The translations under genes were made by a program, and so were the position numbers. This document shows, in pieces, positions 33,115-39,775 of a stretch of DNA of 39,775 bases. Below the pieces are notes generated by a model. The model worked only from the letters and a program-made list of their open reading frames with translations, was not told the DNA's origin and did no database searches. This stretch comes from JAHFRG01 sp036522275 (GTDB lineage: Bacteria; Pseudomonadota; Gammaproteobacteria; Burkholderiales; JAHFRG01), in assembly GCA_036522275.1 (NCBI GenBank), contig DATDGC010000036.1:1-39775 (forward strand), given 5' to 3'. The first letter of the stretch is position 1. Every line of letters begins with the position of its first letter.

Positions 33115-33163
33115 TTTCCCTCTCTTGTTTAATTCACTGCGTTAGATCGTAGTTGTTTCCTGC

Positions 33164-33213
33164 AGCTTGCGAAGTAGCCGCAAGCTTGAAGGCACTGTAA
33201 ACTTCAAGCTTTT
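33164..33213 (+). promoter_or_regulatory. Overlapping competing hairpins in the ribF leader
   Basis: Hairpin 1 pairs AGCTTGCG (33164-33171) with CGCAAGCT (33179-33186). Hairpin 2 pairs AAGCTTGAAG (33182-33191) with CTTCAAGCTT (33202-33211) and ends in TTTT. They share 33182-33186, so they cannot form together. They lie between cobA and ribF, hairpin 2 ending 13 bases before the ribF ATG. This could be a terminator for cobA or a switch. No FMN-riboswitch core is seen. Confidence 0.5.
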
Positions 33214-33224
33214 GGCGATCCTCT

Positions 33225-34262
33225 ATGCTGATTTCCCGGGGAACTCCTGACAAGGCTTCAGCGCCGGTGGCGTTGACCATCGGCAATTTCGACGGTGGTC
33301 ATCTTGGACATCGCGCGATGCTCACTCGCCTTACCGAAAGCGCGAGCTCCGGAGGTTTGGTTTCCTGCGTGCTGACTTTCGAGCCGCATCCGCGCGAATT
33401 CTTCACGCCGGAATCGGCGCCGGTGCGGCTTACCAACCTGCGTGAAAAACTGGAATGGTTTGCGTCGCTGGGTGTGGAACGCACGCATATCTGTCGCTTT
33501 GACCGTAATTTTGCCGAGCTGAGCGCGCAGAATTTTATCGAGCGCGTGGTTTGCCGCGGACTCGATGCGAAATGGTTGCTGGTGGGAGACGATTTCCGCT
33601 TCGGCAGGGGCCGTGAGGGCGATTTGGCGCTGTTGCAGTCGGCCGGAGAAAAATTCGGCTTTGAAGTTGCGGTCATGCCCAGCGTAACAGTGAGTGAGAA
33701 AAGAGTGTCGAGTACGCGGGTACGCAACGCGTTGGCGCTGGGCGATTTACAGCAGGCGGCGGTGTTATTGGGGCGACCCTACAGCATCAGCGGCAGGGTG
33801 GCGCATGGCGACAAGACCGGCCGCAAAATCGGGTTTCCTACCGCAAATATCAGGATCAAGCATCCGCGTCCGCCGCTTGGCGGAATTTTCGCGGTGGAGA
33901 TTGCGGGAATCGCCGAGCGCCCGCTGAAAGGGGTGGCGAGTCTGGGAGTACGGCCGACAATCAAGGAAAACGGCGCGCCCTTGCTCGAAGTTTATGTGCT
34001 TGACTTTGACCGTGAGGTTTATGGACAGCATGTGCGGGTGGATTTCCTGCACAAGTTGCGCAACGAGGAAAAATATCCCGACGTCGAGACTCTGAAGACG
34101 CAAATCGGTCGCGACGTGGAAAATGCAAAATCCTTTTTTAACCGCGGAGGACGCGGAGGAAATCAAGAAAGTTCTCATGAAAATCCAGACCAAACTTATC
34201 CGGCTCTGGCTAGTGACAACAAAGAAGATTTTCCTTTGCGTCCTCGGCGTCCTCCGCGGTAA
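33225..34262 (+). CDS. ribF: Bifunctional riboflavin kinase/FAD synthetase
   Basis: A 345-residue two-domain enzyme making FMN and FAD. The N-terminal adenylyltransferase domain has TIGNFDGGHLGHRAM (residues 18-32; most relatives have V or M where the second G stands after FDG), LLVGDDFRFGRGREGD and SSTRVRNAL. The kinase domain has GRVAHGDKTGRKIGFPTANI near 195 and LLEVYVLDFDREVYGQHVRVDFLHKLRNEEKY. The normal protein should end near residue 305. The last 40 residues (NRGGRGG to RPRRPPR) are encoded by a dispersed repeat and look like added sequence. The stop is eight bases before the ileS start. Confidence 0.93.
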   Translation: MLISRGTPDKASAPVALTIGNFDGGHLGHRAMLTRLTESASSGGLVSCVLTFEPHPREFFTPESAPVRLTNLREKLEWFASLGVERTHICRFDRNFAELSAQNFIERVVCRGLDAKWLLVGDDFRFGRGREGDLALLQSAGEKFGFEVAVMPSVTVSEKRVSSTRVRNALALGDLQQAAVLLGRPYSISGRVAHGDKTGRKIGFPTANIRIKHPRPPLGGIFAVEIAGIAERPLKGVASLGVRPTIKENGAPLLEVYVLDFDREVYGQHVRVDFLHKLRNEEKYPDVETLKTQIGRDVENAKSFFNRGGRGGNQESSHENPDQTYPALASDNKEDFPLRPRRPPR

Positions 34263-34264
34263 AA
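34139..34264. repeat. Inverted repeat within the ribF 3' end
   Basis: ACCGCGGAGGACGC (34141-34154) and its exact reverse complement (34247-34260) enclose about 90 bases. The GGACGCGGAGG/CCTCGGCGTCC type matches the end segments of the repeats around argG. It supplies the ribF C-terminal codons and the stop. Confidence 0.7.
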
Positions 34265-34270
34265 GATTTT

Positions 34271-37141
34271 ATGGCTGATTATAAGAAAACGTTAAATCTC
34301 CCTGACACGCCTTTCCCGATGCGCGGCGATCTTGCCAAGCGCGAGCCGGCGATGGTCGAAGAATGGCAGAGGAAAAAGCTTTACCAGAATATCCGCGAGG
34401 CCGCCAAAGGCCGCCCCATGTTCATTCTGCATGACGGGCCGCCGTACGCCAACGGCGATATTCACATCGGGCACGCGGTAAACAAGATTCTTAAAGACAT
34501 CATCGTCAAAAGCAAAACCCTGGCGGGGCATGACGCGCCCTACGTGCCGGGATGGGACTGCCACGGCTTGCCGATCGAGCATCAGGTGGAAAAACAGCAC
34601 GGCAAGCGCATCCCGGCTGACGTATTCCGCCAGCTGTGCCGCGAGTACGCGCAGTCACAAATCGTGCGGCAGAAAGCGGATTTCATCAGGCTCGGCGTTC
34701 TGGGCGATTGGGATAATCCTTATCTCACCATGAATTTCAACACCGAGGCCGATATTATTCGCGCGCTCGGAAAAATCCTGCACAACGGCTATCTCTATCG
34801 AGGTCAGAAGCCGGTCAACTGGTGCATAGATTGCGTTTCCGCCTTGGCGGAAGCGGAAGTCGAATATGAAGACCGTACCTCTGCCGCGATTGATGTGGCG
34901 TTTCCGGTGATAGCGCAGGAAAAACTTGCCCGCGCCTTTGGTTTGGCCAAAATCGATCAACCGGCGCATGCCGTGATCTGGACCACCACGCCGTGGACGC
35001 TGCCGGCAAACCAGGGCGTGAGCGTGCATCCTGCCTACGATTACAGCCTGGTGAAGACACCGCGCGGATTGCTGATTCTGGCGCGGGAATTGGCGCAGTA
35101 TAATCTGGCGCGCTATGGTTTCGCTGAGGCGCAAACGCTGGCAAATTGCAAAGGCTCGGCGCTGGAACGGTTGGAATTGCTACACCCGTTCTACGCGCGC
35201 GTGGTGCCGGTGATTTGCGGCGAGCATGTGAAGCTGGATGCCGGTACCGGCTTGGTGCACACCGCACCGGCGCATGGGCTGGACGATTATGTCATCGGTC
35301 AGAAATATCAGCTGCCGCTGGATAATCCGGTGGATAGTGACGGTCGGTTTTATTGGAACATTCCGCTGGTCGGCGGGCTTTCGGTCTGGAACGCCAACAA
35401 GGTGATAATCGCCGAATTGCAAAAAAAATATCTCCTGCTGAAATCGGAACAACTGCAACACAGTTACCCGCATTGCTGGCGCCACAAGACGCCGATTATT
35501 TACCGCGCCACTTATCAGTGGTTCATCGGCATGGATGGGCCGGAAAGACAAGGCAAGACATTACGTCAGACCGCCATCGCAGCGGTTGAGGCAACGCAAT
35601 TCTTCCCGGCATGGGGCCGCGCCAGACTGGAAGGCATGGTCGCCAACCGTCCGGACTGGTGTGTCTCGCGCCAGCGCAACTGGGGCGTGCCGATCCCTTT
35701 TTTCCTGCACCGGGTAAGCGGCGAGCTGCATCCGCGCACGCTCGAGCTCCTGGAGCAAGTCGCCAAAAGAGTAGAGCAGCAGGGAATCGAAGCCTGGTTC
35801 AAGCTCGGGGAGAAAGAATTGCTTGGAGACGAGGCGAAAGATTATAGCAAGATGACCGATACGCTTGATGTCTGGTTCGACTCGGGCACCACGCATGTCA
35901 CGATTTTGCGCCAGCGCAATGATCAACGCTATCCCGCCGACCTTTATCTCGAAGGTTCCGACCAGCACCGCGGCTGGTTCCAGTCTTCTTTGCTTACCGG
36001 TTGTACCATTGACGGCCGCGCGCCCTATGCGGGGCTGCTCACCCACGGTTTTGTGGTGGATGGCCAGGGCCACAAGATGAGCAAGTCCAAGGGCAATATC
36101 ATTGCTCCGCAAAAAGTGGCGGACACATTGGGGGCGGATATATTGAGATTATGGGTGGCCGCCACCGATTACTCAGGCGAGCTTTCAATTTCAGACGAGA
36201 TTTTGAAGCGGGTGGGAGAAAGCTACCGCCGCATCCGCAACACGTTGCGCTTTCTGCTCGCCAACATTGCCGACTTTGACCCGGCGAAACATGCATTGCC
36301 GGTGGAGCAGTGGCTGGAGATCGATCGCTACATGCTGGCGCTATGTCATGTGTTACAAGAAGGGTTAACTCCAGAAGTTGAGAAAAATCTTCACGAATCT
36401 GTTCTGTATGACCTTGTTGATATCAAGGACGTCACCGGTGAATACGAAGAATATAAATTCCACTTCGCCGCGCAAAGTCTTCATCAGTTTTGCTCAGAGC
36501 ATCTCGGCGCATTTTACTTGGATATTCTCAAGGACCGGCTTTACACAGCGGGCCAGAATTCTCATGCCCGCCGTTCGGCGCAGAACGCTCTTTTCCATAT
36601 CGCCCACTGTCTGGTCAGGCTGTTTGCTCCCGTTCTGAGCTTTACTTCAGAAGAGGTTTGGAGTTACTTGAAGCGCAGTACTGACAGCAGCATTTTCCTG
36701 GAACAGTGGTACGAACTGCCCCGGATTGACGGGGTCGAGGAATTGCTGACCCGTTGGCAGCATATTAGAAAAGTGCGGCGTAATGTCCAGAAGAAGCTTG
36801 AAGAACTCCGCGTAGCCGGGAAAATCGGCTCTTCACTGGCTGCGGAAGTGGAGCTTTATGCGGAGGATGAAAGGGTCCATCAACAGTTGTCGTATTTTGG
36901 GGACGATCTGAGACTTATTTTTATCACTTCGCAGGCCAAGTCATTTCACGGGACTCATGCTGAAGCAGAAAATATGAAATTTGAAGGATTGAAAATCAGG
37001 GCCATTCCCAGCCCGCACCGCAAATGCGCTCGCTGCTGGCATTACCGCGCCGACGTGGGGGCGGATGCAAAACATCCGGAGATTTGCGGGCGTTGCGTGA
37101 GCAATCTTTATGGCAGCGGAGAGCCGCGTGCTTTCGCCTAA
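34271..37141 (+). CDS. ileS: Isoleucyl-tRNA synthetase
   Basis: A 956-residue class I synthetase of bacterial type: HIGH-like motif PPYANGDIHIGHAVNKIL near residue 57, the editing CP1 domain with WTTTPWTLPANQGVSVHP and the threonine-rich editing pocket, DQHRGWFQSSLL, KMSKS in GHKMSKSKGNI near 605, and a C-terminal zinc finger (CARCWHY and CGRC). It charges tRNA-Ile and edits valine. The length is normal. No clear Shine-Dalgarno precedes the ATG; the repeat at the end of ribF runs to within eight bases of it. The end overlaps lspA. Confidence 0.97.
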   Translation: MADYKKTLNLPDTPFPMRGDLAKREPAMVEEWQRKKLYQNIREAAKGRPMFILHDGPPYANGDIHIGHAVNKILKDIIVKSKTLAGHDAPYVPGWDCHGLPIEHQVEKQHGKRIPADVFRQLCREYAQSQIVRQKADFIRLGVLGDWDNPYLTMNFNTEADIIRALGKILHNGYLYRGQKPVNWCIDCVSALAEAEVEYEDRTSAAIDVAFPVIAQEKLARAFGLAKIDQPAHAVIWTTTPWTLPANQGVSVHPAYDYSLVKTPRGLLILARELAQYNLARYGFAEAQTLANCKGSALERLELLHPFYARVVPVICGEHVKLDAGTGLVHTAPAHGLDDYVIGQKYQLPLDNPVDSDGRFYWNIPLVGGLSVWNANKVIIAELQKKYLLLKSEQLQHSYPHCWRHKTPIIYRATYQWFIGMDGPERQGKTLRQTAIAAVEATQFFPAWGRARLEGMVANRPDWCVSRQRNWGVPIPFFLHRVSGELHPRTLELLEQVAKRVEQQGIEAWFKLGEKELLGDEAKDYSKMTDTLDVWFDSGTTHVTILRQRNDQRYPADLYLEGSDQHRGWFQSSLLTGCTIDGRAPYAGLLTHGFVVDGQGHKMSKSKGNIIAPQKVADTLGADILRLWVAATDYSGELSISDEILKRVGESYRRIRNTLRFLLANIADFDPAKHALPVEQWLEIDRYMLALCHVLQEGLTPEVEKNLHESVLYDLVDIKDVTGEYEEYKFHFAAQSLHQFCSEHLGAFYLDILKDRLYTAGQNSHARRSAQNALFHIAHCLVRLFAPVLSFTSEEVWSYLKRSTDSSIFLEQWYELPRIDGVEELLTRWQHIRKVRRNVQKKLEELRVAGKIGSSLAAEVELYAEDERVHQQLSYFGDDLRLIFITSQAKSFHGTHAEAENMKFEGLKIRAIPSPHRKCARCWHYRADVGADAKHPEICGRCVSNLYGSGEPRAFA

Positions 37142-37604
37142 TTGGCAGCGCTGGTTTGTCATCAGCGCGCTGGTGATCGTGCTCGATCAGGTCACCAAAT
37201 ACTGGGTCAGCCAGTCGCTTGCGCCCGGCGCTGGCGTGCCGGTCACGCCTTTTTTCAACCTAGTGCTGACTTACAACACCGGCGCCGCGTTCAGTTTCCT
37301 GAGCCAGGCTTCGGGCTGGCAGCGCGGGTTTTTTATCCTGATTGCCGCGCTGGCCTCATTGCTTATCATTTATTTCATCAGGCGCTACCACCGGGAGAAG
37401 CGCTTCAGTTTCGGATTGAGCCTGATCCTGGGCGGTGCTGTGGGGAATTTGTGGGACCGCATCGTGCTCGGCCACGTGGTGGATTTCCTGGATTTTTACA
37501 TCCAGGCCTATCATTGGCCGGCGTTCAATGTCGCCGATTCGGCGATTACCTGCGGCGCGGCATTACTGATTTGGGATAGCTTTAACAGGCCTGCGGCCAA
37601 GTAA
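37110..37604 (+). CDS. lspA: Lipoprotein signal peptidase
   Basis: A 164-residue inner-membrane aspartic peptidase that cuts signal peptides of diacylated prolipoproteins. It has four helices. The catalytic aspartates are in GGAVGNLWDRIVLGHVVDF and FNVADSAITCG; VLDQVTKYWV and FNLVLTYNTGAAFSFL are the other signature blocks. The ATG at 37110 overlaps ileS by 32 bases. A GTG at 37128 with GGAG six bases upstream is an alternative that removes six residues. The ileS-lspA pairing is usual. A terminator follows. Confidence 0.95.
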   Translation: MAAESRVLSPNWQRWFVISALVIVLDQVTKYWVSQSLAPGAGVPVTPFFNLVLTYNTGAAFSFLSQASGWQRGFFILIAALASLLIIYFIRRYHREKRFSFGLSLILGGAVGNLWDRIVLGHVVDFLDFYIQAYHWPAFNVADSAITCGAALLIWDSFNRPAAK

Positions 37605-37619
37605 GAGACCTGCAAAACA

Positions 37620-37652
37620 AACAGGGGCGCAATTGCGCCCCTGTTGTTTTTT
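37620..37652 (+). terminator. Rho-independent terminator of ribF-ileS-lspA
   Basis: A perfect 26-base palindrome (37620-37645, AACAGGGGCGCA with its complement) is followed by TTGTTTTTTTA on the plus strand. The opposite strand also has a T-rich run (TTTGTTTTG), so it may also serve the convergent pilY1 gene. Confidence 0.85.
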
Positions 37653-37666
37653 TACGCCTCAATTAA

Positions 37667-39775
37667 CTAGTTGAACAGCTCACGCCAGAAGATGCGCTTG
37701 CCGCCGCCTTGCGATGGAACGGGCGGCAGTGCGAACACTTGCGGAGTGCCCATCACGTTAATGATTTGTTCGAGCTTGCCGTTCACGTTCACCACGATTG
37801 GACGCGTGGACGGTGCGAACGCAACCAAGGCGCCCGATACGCCGCCGACTGAAGTGGACAGCGGGCCGCCCGTCGTAAAGTCGAGGAAGTAGCGGTAGCT
37901 CTTGCCGCCGACGTTGCACGCGTTGGTATCGGGTGCGTTGGTGGTGAAGCTCAGTATTCCCAAGGCCAGTGAGGGGTCGGTGTTGCTGCGCTCACCCGGC
38001 GAAACATTGCCCGGATTGAAATCGATGAACCACCCTTTTTTGCTGGTGAAGTCCACTGCATTCGACGTGGTAAAGCGCTCGGTTGCCAAAGTCACGGGGT
38101 TCACTGCCTCGGTGAGCGTTTGCTGGACGAAGTTGGCGTTGCCGTGAACCACGCCATAGCCCGCGAACACACCCAGTGGATCCCTGATGCCGTAGAACGA
38201 ATCCTGGACGGTGGTGGTAAGGTCGGTCACCCCGAGGTAGCGGCCGGTGCCCACGTACACCATTTCAAGGGTTCCCACGCCCATCACCACGACTTCGCCC
38301 AATTCCGGCTTGGTGGTGATGGAATTGGTGCGGTTGCCTTGGGTGACTGGTGGGCCGTTGCCGGGACTCAGCATCCCCAGCAGCGTGGCATTGTTGCCGG
38401 AAGTGGCAAGCGTGTTCGGGGTGCCGGCACTGTCTATTCTCCACAGGTTGCCATTGAGATCGCCGCCATAAACCCGCAGCGTGGTATTGTCGGTGCTGGT
38501 CGCTGCGGCAAAGGCATTGATCTTCGTAAAGCCGCTCGGCCATAAGGGGCCACCTGCGTTAATCGTCGGCGGGCCAAAGCTGGGCGGATTGGGTATCAGC
38601 GTCGCGATTTTATTCAATATCGCGCCGGTCACGGCATCAATCACATAAAGGTAGCCGCCCCCTGACCCCGGACCGATATTGTTGTAGCCGGAGGTAACCA
38701 GCACCACCCATTTGCCGTCGGCGCGCTTGGTGATGATCGGGTTGCCGAAGCTTAATCCGACATCGCAATCGCTGAAGGTATTAGCCGCCACCGGATCTTG
38801 CGGCACACTGTTTAGGGAAGGAATAGTGCAGGCGCTGGACGTGAGCTCCCACAGCGCCTTGGGGCTGGCCGGATTGGTGATATCGAGTGCGTAATAACCC
38901 CGTCCGCCTGCGTTCAGCCCACCCACCAGGATGGTGGCCCAGGTGGCGCTGGCTAGGGTGCAGTTGCTGGTGCAGATGTCGCCGATCTCGGGTGTGCCGT
39001 CCACAAAGAAGAGGTGATTGGTGGAGTAATCAAAGTTGGCGAGCTTCCACATGTTGGGCATGACCATGCTGGGGATGTAGGCCCACATTTCGGAGCCGGT
39101 GGTGGCGTTCAATGCGTGCAGCATGCCGTCGTTGGCCCCCAGATAAAGCGCCGCCTGGCGCGCAGCGTTATTGGTCTTGAAAGTAGCGTAGCCTGGATCG
39201 CCGTAGCCGAAAACCGGCGCCCGCACATACGCTGCCTCGGCGGATACGATATCGCCCAGCACATGCACGCGCAGGCGGAACAGCGAGGTATTGCCAGAGT
39301 CCGGCGGGCTCAAGGAGTTGATGATGGTTTCGTAGCCGCGCTGGCCGCGCAGGAAATTCACCAGTTTGTTGCCGCAGTCTGCGCCGCCCGGGTTGTCGCA
39401 TGAGTTCTGCTGCGAGGGAGTTAAAAAGTTCCATTGCGTGAGCAGTTGGCGTCCGCCCGAGGTGCCGTTGAAAAAAGCCTGTTCGGCAACGGTCAGGTTG
39501 GCCCAGAGAAAACTTTTCAGCTTGTTGCCGGCGATGCTGCTGAAGGTGTAAATGGTGCGCGTGTCGGTGCTCGCTCCCGTCTGGGCATCGAGCTGCGCTG
39601 AAGCTGTCCAGTCTATGCCAAGGATCGCACCGGTAGCGGTGTCTATTTGCCGGCGTGTCGTTTCTCCAGTCCAGTCCAGAGTGGTAAAAGAGGAACTGAA
39701 CACAAAGTTGTCTCCCGGCACGATGTTCGGAGTGCTGGTGGCGGCGGCGGCCTCGGAGCCGGTTTTCTGGCCCAA
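37667..39775 (-). CDS. pilY1: PilY1-like type IV pilus tip/assembly protein, C-terminal part
   Basis: 702 residues of a larger protein whose start lies beyond the right edge. It contains the PilY1/PilC beta-propeller: LYLGANDGMLHALNATTGSEMWAYIPS, the blade repeat WATILVGGLNAGGRGYYALDITNPASPKALWEL, and the calcium-binding-type loop GGDLNGNLWRID. It ends with the typical GKRIFWRELFN. PilY1 proteins sit at the tip or in the outer membrane and control pilus extension, adhesion and surface sensing. Its N-terminal, often von Willebrand-like, half is not visible. No minor pilin genes are in the window; they may lie to the right. Confidence 0.9.
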   Translation of the reverse strand: MGQKTGSEAAAATSTPNIVPGDNFVFSSSFTTLDWTGETTRRQIDTATGAILGIDWTASAQLDAQTGASTDTRTIYTFSSIAGNKLKSFLWANLTVAEQAFFNGTSGGRQLLTQWNFLTPSQQNSCDNPGGADCGNKLVNFLRGQRGYETIINSLSPPDSGNTSLFRLRVHVLGDIVSAEAAYVRAPVFGYGDPGYATFKTNNAARQAALYLGANDGMLHALNATTGSEMWAYIPSMVMPNMWKLANFDYSTNHLFFVDGTPEIGDICTSNCTLASATWATILVGGLNAGGRGYYALDITNPASPKALWELTSSACTIPSLNSVPQDPVAANTFSDCDVGLSFGNPIITKRADGKWVVLVTSGYNNIGPGSGGGYLYVIDAVTGAILNKIATLIPNPPSFGPPTINAGGPLWPSGFTKINAFAAATSTDNTTLRVYGGDLNGNLWRIDSAGTPNTLATSGNNATLLGMLSPGNGPPVTQGNRTNSITTKPELGEVVVMGVGTLEMVYVGTGRYLGVTDLTTTVQDSFYGIRDPLGVFAGYGVVHGNANFVQQTLTEAVNPVTLATERFTTSNAVDFTSKKGWFIDFNPGNVSPGERSNTDPSLALGILSFTTNAPDTNACNVGGKSYRYFLDFTTGGPLSTSVGGVSGALVAFAPSTRPIVVNVNGKLEQIINVMGTPQVFALPPVPSQGGGKRIFWRELFN

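Noticed and set aside
33115..33224. An FMN riboswitch before ribF
   Set aside because: The conserved RFN core is absent; only two simple competing hairpins are seen.

Overview
The window looks like a chromosomal segment of a betaproteobacterium, probably of the Nitrosomonadales type. The reasons are the gene neighbourhoods: xseB-ispA-folE2, rpsT divergent from murJ, argD-argF-argG, a cysB-linked sulfate assimilation operon ending in cobA, ribF-ileS-lspA, and a PilY1-type pilus protein. The protein sequences fit, but I cannot name a genus. Most genes are ordinary housekeeping genes. What stands out is the number of short dispersed repeats and the rearrangement scars they leave in or beside genes.

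Layout. Positions 1-5,000 are a loose accessory region: an IS30-type transposase fragment at the left edge, a sulfurtransferase coupled to a small membrane protein, a SpoIIAA-like protein, an EamA exporter and a Rieske oxygenase. These are separated by at least four inverted-repeat elements (317-520, 1780-2053, 2438-2532, 3440-3722). Positions 5,000-9,800 hold xseB, ispA and folE2 (without the dxs gene often found between ispA and folE2), a periplasmic retropepsin-like protease, a class I glutamine amidotransferase and mgtE. Positions 9,959-17,013 hold a complete minus-strand cytochrome c maturation operon, ccmABCDEFGHI, with mostly overlapping start and stop codons. It is bracketed by direct copies of the yajQ 3' end. 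Positions 17,052-23,727 hold, reading leftwards, rpsT, an Orn/Lys/Arg decarboxylase, argD, argF, argG and yajQ; argG lies between inverted copies of a dispersed repeat.

Positions 23,857-33,114 hold murJ, cysB and a plus-strand sulfur operon. The operon is a TauE/SafE anion transporter, a siroheme sulfite reductase of unusual architecture, APS reductase (cysH), ATP sulfurylase (cysDN) and siroheme synthesis (cobA). Together they take sulfate through APS and sulfite to sulfide, with cobA supplying the siroheme precursor and cysB the likely regulator. Positions 33,225-37,604 hold ribF-ileS-lspA, closed by a strong terminator. A PilY1-like gene runs off the right edge on the minus strand.

I found no CRISPR array, rRNA, tRNA or prophage. 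The most interesting observations are: (i) a family of ~275-bp MITE-like elements whose tips supply the same last four residues and stop codon (G-T-S-D-stop) to two unrelated genes; (ii) a compressed argG-yajQ remnant downstream of ccmI that matches the true yajQ 3' end upstream of ccmA; (iii) a sulfite reductase with complete cysteine sets in both halves and an unexplained C-terminal extension; (iv) two mutually exclusive hairpins in the ribF leader; and (v) a ribF C-terminus encoded by a repeat.
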